Source of the DNA: Brevundimonas sp.
GTDB taxonomy: Bacteria > Pseudomonadota > Alphaproteobacteria > Caulobacterales > Caulobacteraceae
NCBI RefSeq assembly: GCF_029945885.1
Contig: NZ_JAQSDK010000037.1
Location: 186,001 to 250,000, forward strand
Direction: 5' to 3'
DNA: 64,000 bases
In this document: positions 35,175 to 44,193 of the stretch, one piece after another
How positions within the stretch are numbered: position 1 is the first letter of the stretch
Layout of the letters: the number at the start of each line of letters is the position of its first letter
Made by a program: the position numbers and the translations under genes
The notes under the pieces: generated by a model
What the model was told of the DNA's origin: nothing
Seen by the model: only the letters and a program-made list of their open reading frames with translations
The model's database searches: none

Positions 35175-37052
35175 TTACGAACCCGCGTCGTCTTCCCATA
35201 TCGTCCCGGCTTTGATCGCACGGCGCAAAGCATCGCGCTCGGCCTTTAGCCGGCGGAAAGCCTCATCCTGTCCCGGCACAGCACGTGCCGAAACCAAGGC
35301 GTCCTCCAACGCCGCTACGCGGGTCAGAGCGTCGAACGCCTGCGACCACCGGGTCCGTGCTTCGGCGAGGGGCGCATTCGCGGCCAGGAAAGGCGCGCCG
35401 GACTTTGCCGCCGCCTTCTCGACCTCGCGCACTAAAGCATCGTGACCCGAGTTGGCCAGATGGCGTCGCACGGCCGCACTGTCAAGGGTTTGACCGTTTT
35501 CCTGATGGGCAAACCGCAGCCGGACCAGCGCCTGGGCCAGGCCGTCAAGGGCCGGTTCGCCGAAGCCGTGGGCCGAGATCGCCTCCAGATAATCGTCCAT
35601 CCGCTCGGGGTCATCGATGGCTCCGTGGGCCAGGGCGGCGGCGACCGGTTCGATCGACCGCGACAGGGAATGCATGGCCTGGGCCCCCTCGGCGGTCTGG
35701 CCCAGCTTGGGCGGGGGCCCCGGCTTCCAGCGCCCGCCGACCGACTGGCCCCGCGACGGCGAGGCCTGGGACCGAGCCGGAAACAGGGCATCGAAACGGT
35801 CGAACAGTTCGCGGCGATACTGTTCGGCCAGGTCCTTGTCCTGAATGGCCGCGGCGGCTTGGCGCAGACGCCCCTTCATGCCGGCGCGGCGCTCGGGCGT
35901 ATCGAGGGCCTCGACTTCGACCTCGCGCTTGAACAGAACCTCCGCGAAGGGCCGGGTATCGTCCAGCGCCTGACGCAGGGCCGGAGCCCCCTTCTCGCGC
36001 AGGATGTCGTCGGGGTCCTGTCCGCCTTCCAGCAGGGCGAAGCGGAACGACCGTCCCGACTTCAGCAGGGGCAGGGCCCGCTCGATGGACCGGTAGGCAG
36101 CGCGCTGACCGGCCCCGTCCCCGTCGAAACACAGCACCGGCTCGGACGAGACCCGCCACAGCACGGCCATCTGCTCCTCGGTCAGGGCTGTGCCCATCGG
36201 AGCCACGGCCGGGATGCCAGCCCGCTGGCAGGCGATCACATCCATATAGCCCTCGACCACCACGATCGCCCGGTCGGACCGGCTCTCGGCCCCGAGGATG
36301 CGGCGCGCCTCGGGCAGGCCGTACAGGGTCGAGCCCTTGTGAAACAGCGGGCTCTCGGGCCCGTTCAGATATTTGGCCCGGTCATCGGGGTTCATCGCCC
36401 GCCCGCCGAAGCTGACAATCCGGCCGCGCGCATCGAGGATCGGGAACATCAGCCGGTCGCGGAACCGGTCATAGGGCTGGCCGCCGCCCTCGGGCGCGAT
36501 CAGCAACCCGGCCTCGACCAGTTCGGCCGGTCGCGCCCCGCGCTGAACCAGGGCGTCCTTGAGCCCGCCCCGGGTTTCCGGCGCATAGCCCAGCCCGAAC
36601 CGTTCCCACTGGTCCTCGGGCAGACCGCGTTTCTCCAGCACCTCGCGCGCCGCCTTGCCGGCCGAGCGGCGCAGGTTGGCGGCGAACCATTTTTGGGCCA
36701 GGTCCATCCAGTCGGTCAGGCCCTGGCGGCGCTGCTCGCGCTCGGCCGCCTGCGGGTCCTCGGCCGGCATCTGCATCCCGGCCTCGGCGGCCAGTCGCTC
36801 GACCGCCTCGGGAAAGCTGAGCCGTTCAGTCTCCTGCAGAAAGCTGATCACGTCGCCATGCTTGCCCGACGAGAAGTCGTGGAAGAAGCCCTTGTCGTCA
36901 TTGACGAAAAACGACGGTGACTTCTCCTTGGTAAAGGGCGACAGGCCGACGAATTCACGCCCCTGGCGCTTGAGCTTCACCGACCGCCCGATGACATCGG
37001 ACGGTCGAAGGCGGGCCTTCAGTTCTTCAAGGAAACGGTCATCAAAACGCAC
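35175..37052 (-). CDS. dnaG: DNA primase lacking the canonical zinc-ribbon ligands
   Basis: A 625-residue primase that lays RNA primers at the fork. The N-terminal zinc-binding domain keeps its shape (GREFVGLSPFTKEKSPSF, then FHDFSSGKHGDVI), but the cysteine and histidine ligands of the usual CPFHxEKxPSF and CFGCG motifs are replaced by serine, threonine, histidine and aspartate. The TOPRIM core has VVEGYMDV and CFDGDGAGQRA. GTG 37052 is chosen, with GAGG about six bases upstream, giving the family-standard start VRFDDRFLEELKARL. It lies upstream of rpoD. Confidence 0.95.
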   Translation of the reverse strand: MRFDDRFLEELKARLRPSDVIGRSVKLKRQGREFVGLSPFTKEKSPSFFVNDDKGFFHDFSSGKHGDVISFLQETERLSFPEAVERLAAEAGMQMPAEDPQAAEREQRRQGLTDWMDLAQKWFAANLRRSAGKAAREVLEKRGLPEDQWERFGLGYAPETRGGLKDALVQRGARPAELVEAGLLIAPEGGGQPYDRFRDRLMFPILDARGRIVSFGGRAMNPDDRAKYLNGPESPLFHKGSTLYGLPEARRILGAESRSDRAIVVVEGYMDVIACQRAGIPAVAPMGTALTEEQMAVLWRVSSEPVLCFDGDGAGQRAAYRSIERALPLLKSGRSFRFALLEGGQDPDDILREKGAPALRQALDDTRPFAEVLFKREVEVEALDTPERRAGMKGRLRQAAAAIQDKDLAEQYRRELFDRFDALFPARSQASPSRGQSVGGRWKPGPPPKLGQTAEGAQAMHSLSRSIEPVAAALAHGAIDDPERMDDYLEAISAHGFGEPALDGLAQALVRLRFAHQENGQTLDSAAVRRHLANSGHDALVREVEKAAAKSGAPFLAANAPLAEARTRWSQAFDALTRVAALEDALVSARAVPGQDEAFRRLKAERDALRRAIKAGTIWEDDAGS

Positions 37053-37099
37053 CGCGCCTCTATAGCGCGGAAACGGCGGCGGCGGCAGGCACTCCCGCA

Positions 37100-37115
37100 T
37101 TAAGGTTTCGCTAAC
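37100..37115 (+). promoter_or_regulatory. CtrA-like binding box upstream of dnaG
   Basis: TTAAGGTTTCGCTAAC matches the Caulobacter CtrA consensus TTAA-N7-TTAAC at eight of nine defined positions. It lies 48-63 bases upstream of the dnaG GTG, and also upstream of the small gene at 37289. CtrA control of replication genes is known in Caulobacter, but this single imperfect site is only suggestive. Confidence 0.35.
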
Positions 37116-37288
37116 CATCTTGTCCGGATCGTGTCTGTAACCGCCTGATTTATAGCGTATTTTTTTATCATACAGGGAACGATTCACACCGCTGTGGATT
37201 AAACAGATGTTCCGCGCCAGAAGGCGGCGGGTCCCGGTGACGCCAGCGCGAAGACGCCGGGCGCGCCAGCCAGAAAGATCCGACCGCC

Positions 37289-37558
37289 ATGTTCATCGCC
37301 ATCGCCCGTCCGGCGGTGGAGCCCACCGGCCCCGATGCTGTCGCCGTTCCCGGTTCCCCCGCCGTCGCCCCGATCACGCCCCGCGCCCTGCACGCCCGTC
37401 TGCTCGACAATGCCGCCGCGCGACGGATGCGGGCCCACGAGCGCCGCCTGGCCCACCGAGAGGACGACGCCCTCTACTGGTTCGCTGCTGCTCCGCTGGC
37501 GATCCGCAAGGCCGGTGAATTGCGCCGCGAGAACCGCAGCTTCGCCCCCCTGCCCTGA
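37289..37558 (+). CDS. Small basic protein, unknown
   Basis: An 89-residue protein with a proline/alanine-rich first third and a basic helical remainder (RALHARLLDNAAARRMRAHERRLAHREDD) ending RRENRSFAPLP. No signal peptide or membrane helix is seen. AAAGATCC lies about ten bases before the ATG. It is alone between dnaG and the convergent patatin gene. No family recognised; plausible coding bias is the main support. Confidence 0.5.
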   Translation: MFIAIARPAVEPTGPDAVAVPGSPAVAPITPRALHARLLDNAAARRMRAHERRLAHREDDALYWFAAAPLAIRKAGELRRENRSFAPLP

Positions 37559-37573
37559 AAAACCGGCGCGACC

Positions 37574-38710
37574 CTAGCGCCAGATCGATCCGTCGAGGGC
37601 TCCGGCCCGGCCGACGTCATAGACGCCCTGCATCGCCTCGATGCTGAAATCCAGCGGATCGGCGACGCTGTCATCCGGCAGGGCGGCATAGTGGAATTCC
37701 AGCCCGTTGCGCTCGGCAAAGGCCCGGTTGCCGGCCAGGGTGCTGGCAATGGAGGTCCGCATCATAATGTCGAGGCTGCGCGACAATACCGTGCCCAGGC
37801 TGTCGCGGGTGATCTTGAAGCCGGCCCCGGTACGCCCGTTGACGATCACATGGATGCGGCCGCCCCTCAGCTCCCCCCTGTCGTCCTCGAAAGACCAGAA
37901 GGTTTCAGGCAGGGCGAGGAAGGGCGTGGCCACACCGCCGTCGACGTGCATTTCCTCGAAATGGTGACCGCCGCCCTCTGACGGGATCAATACCGGCGGA
38001 AAGGCCCCCGGCACGCTGGCCGAGGCGACCAGCACGAGCCGGAACAGGGCCAGGGCCTCGGGCCCGCCCTGACTGGCGATCGCCCCCATGTCCCAGACCA
38101 CGCCACGCTGGGAGTCGAGATCGGTCGTCGCGACCAGCAGTATCCGGCCGGTGGCCGCCTCGGCCGCCACAGCCTGCAGCACCCGGCCATCGATATAGTG
38201 GTCGATCAGGGCGCGCAGCGGCTCGCCCTTGTAGATGCCAGATCCGAAGAAGGCCCCAAGACCCTGGGACTGCAGCAACTGGCTGGCCGCGCCGCCGATA
38301 TAGGCCTCGGTCAGTTCGTCGTCCCAGTCCGGGCCGAGAAAGACGAAGGAGGCGGCCAGGGCCCCGGTCGAGACTCCGGTCACTACCTCCATGTCCGGGC
38401 GGGAACCCGAGGCGGTCCAGCCGGTCATCAGCCCGGCCGCGAAGGCCCCGTTGGACCCGCCGCCCGACAGGGCCACCAGGTCGCGGTGTCCGTCGGGCCC
38501 GATCGGCATGCCGGCGTTCAGCCGCGCCTCGAACACCTCAACCTGGGCGGGGTCATCGAGATAGAAGCGATAGGGTTGATGGCCCGGCGCAACCACGCCC
38601 ATCGGGGCCGCGCTGAGGCGGTCTTCGGTGCCAAAGCTGGATCGGGCTCCGGCGACGCAGCCCGTCGTCGTCAGCAGCAGACAGAACAGGATCAACGCCC
38701 GGGCCATCAC
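37574..38710 (-). CDS. Patatin-like phospholipase lipoprotein
   Basis: A 378-residue patatin-family acyl hydrolase. The N-terminus MARALILFCLLLTTTGC is a lipoprotein signal. The oxyanion-hole motif is LSGGGSNGAFAAGL, the nucleophile elbow is TGVSTGAL with catalytic serine, and the catalytic aspartate lies in HVDGGVATP, so the Ser-Asp dyad is intact. It probably hydrolyses phospholipids or other esters from a periplasmic or outer-membrane location. It is convergent with the 37289 gene. Confidence 0.92.
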   Translation of the reverse strand: MMARALILFCLLLTTTGCVAGARSSFGTEDRLSAAPMGVVAPGHQPYRFYLDDPAQVEVFEARLNAGMPIGPDGHRDLVALSGGGSNGAFAAGLMTGWTASGSRPDMEVVTGVSTGALAASFVFLGPDWDDELTEAYIGGAASQLLQSQGLGAFFGSGIYKGEPLRALIDHYIDGRVLQAVAAEAATGRILLVATTDLDSQRGVVWDMGAIASQGGPEALALFRLVLVASASVPGAFPPVLIPSEGGGHHFEEMHVDGGVATPFLALPETFWSFEDDRGELRGGRIHVIVNGRTGAGFKITRDSLGTVLSRSLDIMMRTSIASTLAGNRAFAERNGLEFHYAALPDDSVADPLDFSIEAMQGVYDVGRAGALDGSIWR

Positions 38711-38767
38711 GGTCCCTCCGCATCCATCGGATCAAAGCCGGAGGGTGACCCGCCGGCGCACATTCGT

Positions 38768-39931
38768 CTAGCTGCGAGGGCCCATCAGATCGCGGAAGCG
38801 GTCGAACAGATACAGGCTGTCGGTCGGGCCCGGCGAGGCCTCGGGGTGGTGCTGCACGCTGAACACCGGCCGGTCCTTAAGGGCAATGCCGCAGTTGGTG
38901 CCATCGAACAGGCTGACGTGGGTCTCGACCACCGCGTCCGGCAGGCTGTCGCGATCGACGGTGAAGCCGTGGTTCATTGACACGATCTCGACCTTGCCCG
39001 TGGTCAGGTCCTTGACCGGGTGATTGGCTCCGTGGTGGCCCTGGTCCATCTTGATGGTCCTGGCCCCCAGGGCCAGGGCCAGCATCTGGTGGCCGAGACA
39101 GATACCGAACACCGGCTTGCCGCTGTCGACCAGCTTCCGAATCTCGGGCACAGCATAGACGCCGGTCGCGGCCGGATCGCCCGGACCGTTCGACAGGACA
39201 ATGCCGTCGGGATTACGCGCCAGAATCTCTTCGGCCGAAGTCGTGGCCGGGACCACGGTGATCTTCGCCCCGGTCGAGGCCAGGGCCCGCAGGATGTTGC
39301 GCTTGACCCCATAGTCGATGACCACCACCGACTTGCCGGCAGCGTCGACGCGGGGATAGCCCTCGGGCCAGTCCCACAGGCCCTCGTCCCAGTCGAACGA
39401 CTGCAGGGTCGAGGCGTCCTTGGCCAGGTCGAGACCGACAAGACCCGTCCAGGCCTTCGCCTCGGCCACCAGGGCCTCGAGATCGAAATTGCCTTCCGGA
39501 TCATGGGCGATCACCGCATGGGGGGCACCGCCGTCGCGGATGCGCGCGGTCAGAGCCCGGGTGTCGACGCCCGACAGCCCGACCACACCGCGCCGCTTCA
39601 TCCAGCCGTCGAGGTCCGCGTCGGCGCGCCAGTTGGCCGGATCCGTCGGCAGGTCGCGGAAGACCGCACCGCGGGCCGCGGTTTCCGAACTGCCGCCGAT
39701 CTGCTCGACATCCTCGAGGTTCACCCCGGTATTGCCGACGTGGGGGAAGGTGAAGGCCAGGATCTGACTCATGTAGGACGGATCGGTCAGGATCTCCTGA
39801 TAGCCGGTCATCGCGGTGTTGAAGACCACCTCGCCCAGGGCCGTGCCGGTCGCGCCGACGCCGATCCCCTGCAGGACCGTGCCATCGGCGAGGACGAGGA
39901 CGCCGGTAGCGCCTGGAAGAATCTGGGTCAT
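38768..39931 (-). CDS. carA: Carbamoyl-phosphate synthase small (glutaminase) subunit
   Basis: A 387-residue glutaminase subunit supplying ammonia to CarB for pyrimidine and arginine synthesis. The N-terminal domain has [18 protein letters not shown] and [14 protein letters not shown]. The class I amidotransferase has the nucleophile cysteine in [10 protein letters not shown] and the His/Glu pair in [11 protein letters not shown]. The start [11 protein letters not shown] at 39931 is chosen over the extension to 39964. carB lies about 6 kb away in the opposite direction rather than adjacent. Confidence 0.97.
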   Translation of the reverse strand: MTQILPGATGVLVLADGTVLQGIGVGATGTALGEVVFNTAMTGYQEILTDPSYMSQILAFTFPHVGNTGVNLEDVEQIGGSSETAARGAVFRDLPTDPANWRADADLDGWMKRRGVVGLSGVDTRALTARIRDGGAPHAVIAHDPEGNFDLEALVAEAKAWTGLVGLDLAKDASTLQSFDWDEGLWDWPEGYPRVDAAGKSVVVIDYGVKRNILRALASTGAKITVVPATTSAEEILARNPDGIVLSNGPGDPAATGVYAVPEIRKLVDSGKPVFGICLGHQMLALALGARTIKMDQGHHGANHPVKDLTTGKVEIVSMNHGFTVDRDSLPDAVVETHVSLFDGTNCGIALKDRPVFSVQHHPEASPGPTDSLYLFDRFRDLMGPRS

Positions 39932-40011
39932 GGCGTGTTCCTTACACCGAATCCGGGCGGGCAAACGGCGGCGTGACTAAAGATGCCGGGCGGCGCGGTC
40001 AACGTCCGACT

Positions 40012-41331
40012 TCAGCCCCGCCCGGTTCCGCCGGCCTCAGGCATCGGATCCCGCCGGTTCCGGCGGACCCGAAGCCAGGCCAGGCTGGTCAGGGCGAAGA
40101 AGGCCAGGGTCGGCAGGATATAGCCCGGAGCCGCCGCCGCGACCGCGGCCACGCTGAAGGCCAGACCCAGGATGGCCACCACACGGTCGCGCGGGCGACC
40201 CGCGAGGCGAAACAGGGCCACGGCGCAGACGCCGTAGATGGCGAGGCTGAGCACCGAGGTCAGGCCGACCAGGGCCCCGAACTGTCCGCCCAGGGTCGGC
40301 TGGTTCGAGATCACCGCCACCACCGACATGACCGCCCCGCCCAGCAGCGGATTGGCGATGGGCGTCCGGTCCCCGTGGCCGAAGCCGGACGGCAGGAACC
40401 CCTGTTTGGCGGCGGCCCGCGCCGTCTCGCCCCCCAGCATGACCCAGCCGCTGAGCGTGCCCATGGCCTTGATCACCATGGCGACCGCCGCCACCCCGCC
40501 GATCGAGGCCCCGAACACCCGGGCGATCAGATCGGCATAGGGGCTGGATGACTGGGCCAGGACTCCGGCCGGAATAACCCCGAACACCGCCACCGAGGCG
40601 GCGATATAGACCCCCGCGGCCAGCAGAACGCCGGCGATGGTCGCCCGGCCCACGTCGCGTACCGGGTCCTTGACCCGCGCCGACAGGGCGGCGGCGCTCT
40701 CAATGCCGATGAAGGCCCAGAAAATGATGGCCAGAGAGGCCGGAACGCTGCGGGCCAGGGGCGCGCCCGACGGGCTCCAAGAGTTGGCGAAGGTGGCCGG
40801 GTCAAAGGCGATGGCTCCCGCCACCACGGCGACAACGATCGGGGCCAGACCAATGATCAGGGCCAGGGCGGCGAAGCGGGCGGCCGTGCGCGCGCCGATG
40901 ATATAGGCCACTGTCGTCAGCCAGATCAGGGCCAGATTGCTGAAGACTGCCCCGACCGGGGTCGCCAGCACCGGAAAGAAATAGCCGAGGTAGCCGGTCG
41001 CGGCGACGGCGATGGCGACATTGCCGACCAGGCAGGCCGTCCAAAAGGCCAGGGCCGTCTGGAAGGCGAAAAACCGGCCCAGGCCACGCTCGGCGAAACC
41101 GGACAGACCGTCGGCGTCCGGCTGCAGCCGGCCAAGGGCCGCGAAGACCATGGCCAGGACCAAGGCACCCGCCGCCGCTACGACCCAGCCGACGATGCTG
41201 GAGCTGCCGGTCGGGGCCAGGGTGGCGGGCAGCAGATACAGGCCCGAGCCGATCATATTGCCGGCCACCACCAGGGCAGCCAGGCCCCAGCCCAGCTGGC
41301 GGGCGGATACGGTCGGGGTCGGGGTCGTCAT
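40012..41331 (-). CDS. APC superfamily amino acid permease
   Basis: A 439-residue inner-membrane transporter with about 12 hydrophobic segments. The first helix carries the unwound substrate motif GNMIGSGLYLLPA, typical of APC members such as AdiC and related antiporters. Helix six contains FWAFIGIESAAALS. Its ATG overlaps the stop codon of a Rieske-oxygenase remnant (ATGA at 41328-41331), showing that it was once coupled to that gene. Substrate unknown. Confidence 0.9.
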   Translation of the reverse strand: MTTPTPTVSARQLGWGLAALVVAGNMIGSGLYLLPATLAPTGSSSIVGWVVAAAGALVLAMVFAALGRLQPDADGLSGFAERGLGRFFAFQTALAFWTACLVGNVAIAVAATGYLGYFFPVLATPVGAVFSNLALIWLTTVAYIIGARTAARFAALALIIGLAPIVVAVVAGAIAFDPATFANSWSPSGAPLARSVPASLAIIFWAFIGIESAAALSARVKDPVRDVGRATIAGVLLAAGVYIAASVAVFGVIPAGVLAQSSSPYADLIARVFGASIGGVAAVAMVIKAMGTLSGWVMLGGETARAAAKQGFLPSGFGHGDRTPIANPLLGGAVMSVVAVISNQPTLGGQFGALVGLTSVLSLAIYGVCAVALFRLAGRPRDRVVAILGLAFSVAAVAAAAPGYILPTLAFFALTSLAWLRVRRNRRDPMPEAGGTGRG

Positions 41332-41426
41332 GGATGCACCTTCTCCAGCCGTGCCTGAAACCAGACCACCGCCGCCTCATGCCGCGGACTCAGCCCGCCG
41401 CGATCATAGCGGCCTGCCTGCAGATT
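41331..41426 (-). pseudogene. 3' remnant of a second Rieske oxygenase gene
   Basis: Thirty-two codons, ending at the TGA that overlaps the permease start, encode NLQAGRYDRGGLSP, then RHEAAVVWFQARLEKVHP. This matches the last residues of the intact Rieske protein upstream (NLSAGQYDRGVLSG; WFQDRIAALHP). DNA similarity is only moderate, so it is an old paralogue rather than a recent copy. Nothing upstream of these codons resembles the rest of the family, so the gene has lost almost everything. Confidence 0.7.
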
Positions 41427-41551
41427 GCACGGCACCCCCACGCCGGAGGCCGCCCTGCCGTGGAGGAAGCGCCTCCGGATCAGCCGATCCTTGAACCCGG
41501 GGGCCAGCCCAGCTTGCGTTGAGCATGCACGCCTTCCCGGCGGTGCGCTCG

Positions 41552-42559
41552 TCAGGGCGTTGGATGCAGCGCCGCGATCCGGTCCTGGAACCACCCGACG
41601 GCGCGCTCGTGTTGTCCGCTTAGCACGCCCCGATCGTATTGCCCCGCCGAGAGATTGGCCTGCACCGCCTCGCAGATGGCGGCGTCCTCGGCCGTCAGGC
41701 GATCCGAGGCCGCCAGGATCTCGGTCAGGGCCTCGGGTCCATTGTCGCCGAGAAACAGATAGTCGAGCCGGACCCGACCCGGCCCGGTCGGGGTGATCCG
41801 CTCGATCATGGCACTGTCGCGATAGACGTTGATTCCGAGATTGGGCCACAGCCAGCCCCAGACCCCCGCCTGTGGCCCGTCGTTGACGCCAACGGCCTGC
41901 TGCACCACCAGATCACCGTCGATGCTGATGCGGTAGTCGGCCCGCGGGCCCAGTTCCTCGGCCAGCAGGGGATGGACGGCGTCGATGTGATAGCCTTCGA
42001 GATAGTTCTCGGCATAGACCTTCCAGTCACAGGCGAGGTCGTGGGTCCGCCGCAACAGGGGCGGGCTGATGTCGAGCCCTCGAGCCGTCAGCAACCGCTC
42101 CAGCGGGGCGACGAACTCCGCCAGGGGGGCGGCCTCCGGGTCCAGAACCACGAAGACCAGTCCACGCCAGATCTCCAGCCGCAGGGCGAACAGTCCGAAG
42201 TCCCGGGGATCAAAGCCTTCGGCGGTGCCGAAACCCGTGGCCGCCCGCAGCCGCCCGTCCAGCGCATAGCGCCAGCCATGATAGCCGCAGACCAGTTCAC
42301 CGTCGCAATGCCCGCGTGTGCCCGAGACCAGCGGTCCGGCCCGATGGCGACAGACATTGTGGAACGCCCTCAGGACCCCATCCCTGCCCCGAACCGCCAG
42401 CAGCCGATAGCCGGCAACGTCACCGGCGATCCAGTCGCCGGGGGCCGCCGCCTCGGCCTCGTGGCCGATGAACAGCCAGGCACGCCCGAACACCTCCTTG
42501 CGCTCGCGCGCCCAGGCGTCCGGATCACCATAGAAATGGGCAGGAAGGGTTGTCTTCAT
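41552..42559 (-). CDS. Rieske ring-hydroxylating oxygenase alpha subunit
   Basis: A 335-residue oxygenase. The Rieske [2Fe-2S] ligands are in NVCRHRAGPLV and LVCGYHGWRY (CxH and CxxH, residues about 70-100). The mononuclear iron site shows ENYLEGYHIDAVHP with two histidines; the third ligand is expected in the EDAAICEAVQANL region. The closest pattern is the carnitine/choline monooxygenase-like group, acting on quaternary amines or small acids, but the substrate is not fixed. It lies upstream of an amino-acid permease. MKTTLPAHFYGDP at 42559 is the chosen start. Confidence 0.9.
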   Translation of the reverse strand: MKTTLPAHFYGDPDAWARERKEVFGRAWLFIGHEAEAAAPGDWIAGDVAGYRLLAVRGRDGVLRAFHNVCRHRAGPLVSGTRGHCDGELVCGYHGWRYALDGRLRAATGFGTAEGFDPRDFGLFALRLEIWRGLVFVVLDPEAAPLAEFVAPLERLLTARGLDISPPLLRRTHDLACDWKVYAENYLEGYHIDAVHPLLAEELGPRADYRISIDGDLVVQQAVGVNDGPQAGVWGWLWPNLGINVYRDSAMIERITPTGPGRVRLDYLFLGDNGPEALTEILAASDRLTAEDAAICEAVQANLSAGQYDRGVLSGQHERAVGWFQDRIAALHPTP

Positions 42560-42597
42560 ACCCCACAAGGCCCGCCCGAACCGGCCGCGTCAACGGG

Positions 42598-43407
42598 TCA
42601 GACGGTCCGGGCAGTCATCTGGGCAAAGACGGCATGGGTCGCTCCGACGGCGACCGCCGCCCGGGCCCATTCGGGTCGAAGATTCAGCAGCAGCAGGCGC
42701 GGCGCGGCTTCCCGGGCCATGGTGATCAGGGCCTCGGCCGCCGCCCAGGAGCGACTGCTGTCATGGTCAACGCCGGCGAAATCGATCGCCAGACAGCCGG
42801 CCCGGGCCTCGGCCAGGCGGCGGGCCAGATCGATATCCGGGGCCATATGCAGGACGACGCCCAGCCTCTGGGTCTCGAAATGGGCGATGGTCTCGGCCAG
42901 GGCTTCCGGCGCGGCCGTCTCGGGTCCGCCCATCACCTCGATCAGCAGGGTTCCGCGTCGCCCGTCGAACGGGAGGCCGGCATAGGCCAGGGCAAACCGC
43001 CCCTGGGTGGTGGCCACCGTGCGCCAGAAGGCGGGCAGGACAACGGTCTCGTCGATCGTCGGATGCAGCAGTTCCAGTCCGTGGCCCATGGTCTGCAGGT
43101 CGATCCGCTTCAGATCGGCCGCCTCCAGGGTCCGGTTGCCCATGGCCACCAGCGCCGCCTCGCCGCCGCGGTGACGCACGATGCGTCTGAGCCGGCGGCC
43201 GACCGGCGCGAACTGTTCCAGATCATAGACCGGCTGCACCGCCAGGGTGACCGACAGTTCGCGTCGCGCCTGGGTGACGAAGGGAAAGGTCAGGCTCTCG
43301 CAGGCGGAGCCATAGGCATGACGGGCGGGCAGCCCCTTGGCCGATTGGGACGCGTCGAACAAAACCTTGGCCGGTTCTCTCGGTCCGGCCCCCGAGGAAT
43401 AGGCCAT
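42598..43407 (-). CDS. EAL-like domain protein, probably catalytically inactive
   Basis: A 269-residue soluble protein. The second half has alternating helix and strand like an EAL barrel: LLIEVMGGPETAAPEALAET, then LGVVLHMAP, then CLAIDFAGVDHD. The acidic residues required for cyclic-di-GMP hydrolysis are not evident, so any role would be regulatory. An excellent AGGAGG site lies at 43413-43418, about eight bases before the ATG. It is upstream of the Rieske gene on the same strand. The family assignment is tentative. Confidence 0.6.
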   Translation of the reverse strand: MAYSSGAGPREPAKVLFDASQSAKGLPARHAYGSACESLTFPFVTQARRELSVTLAVQPVYDLEQFAPVGRRLRRIVRHRGGEAALVAMGNRTLEAADLKRIDLQTMGHGLELLHPTIDETVVLPAFWRTVATTQGRFALAYAGLPFDGRRGTLLIEVMGGPETAAPEALAETIAHFETQRLGVVLHMAPDIDLARRLAEARAGCLAIDFAGVDHDSSRSWAAAEALITMAREAAPRLLLLNLRPEWARAAVAVGATHAVFAQMTARTV

Positions 43408-44193
43408 GACGACCTCCTGTGTTGGGACCACGCAATACTACCTATGGACGATGCGCGCCATTTACCAAGAGATCACCAACAGACACGGTCAATGCGACTT
43501 TACCATCAGCAAAAGCCCGCCACTACGGCCCCTCACCAAGCTTCCCGCCGCCAGAACGCCCGATGCCGGAGATTGTAATGGTTAAGCTTGTCGCCGCACG
43601 CCGCTCAGCGACGACCGGCAAGAATACCGGTCAGGAGGCGGTGGATTCCGGGACCCGGCCGGCGCTCGTGGCCGCCCCGGACGGGGCCGTCGAAGAGAGG
43701 GCCTTGCGACGGCGACGGTCCTCAATGGATCGGCTGCCGCGGGTCTCGGCCATGCTCGCCAGCGGCGCGTTCTCCTCACCGACCGGGGTAATCGCAACAT
43801 CGCATAGGCGTAGCGGTCCGGGTCCTTCAGACCTTCTGGGCGAAACGCCGGAGCCGCCAGTAGGTCCAGCCGATGCCCGTCACCGCGCGCATCTGGTGCC
43901 CGGCGTATCGGGCGTAGAAGATGAGAGGGTTTTCCAGCGACAGTCCCGACCGGCGCTGACGGCGGCTCTTGATGCGGAAAAGCCCCCCTCCAGCCTGGCC
44001 ACGCCCTCAAGCAGCACCATCTCGCGATAGCCGGTCAGCAGTTTGGCCTTGGTCATTCGCTTGTTCGAGCCCAGCGCCACCTGGCTCCGGTTCAAATGCG
44101 CGAAATACCGGACCGTCCCCGTCCCGACCCTGGCCCGACAGTTCCCCCTTCGCAAAACGCCGCGCGCCGGGGGGGGGCACCGGGCGTCACCGT
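43408..44193. other. Poorly coding gap between the EAL-like and SDR genes
   Basis: These 786 bases hold no intact gene that can be supported. The first 20 contain the ribosome site of the EAL-like gene. A 40-codon minus-strand frame, 43631-43753 (MAETRGSRSIEDRRRRKALS), has protein-like composition but no good start signal. A frameshifted remnant occupies 43827-44056. A run of nine G residues lies near 44169. Confidence 0.5.
43827..44056 (-). pseudogene. Frameshifted remnant of a small gene
   Basis: From the ATG at 44056 the minus strand reads MTKAKLLTGYREMVLLEGVA, then RLEGG. A change of frame at the run of six C/G at 43983-43988 then continues as FFRIKSRRQRRSG, then NPLIFYARYAGHQMRAVTG, and ends RRFAQKV with a stop at 43827. 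The two pieces read like one protein broken by a single-base indel. It could also be a sequencing error. No family is recognised with confidence. Confidence 0.4.

Noticed and set aside
37335..37577. Alternative 80-codon plus-strand frame overlapping the 37289 gene
   Set aside because: It lacks an upstream ribosome site and has a less protein-like composition than the 37289-37558 frame.
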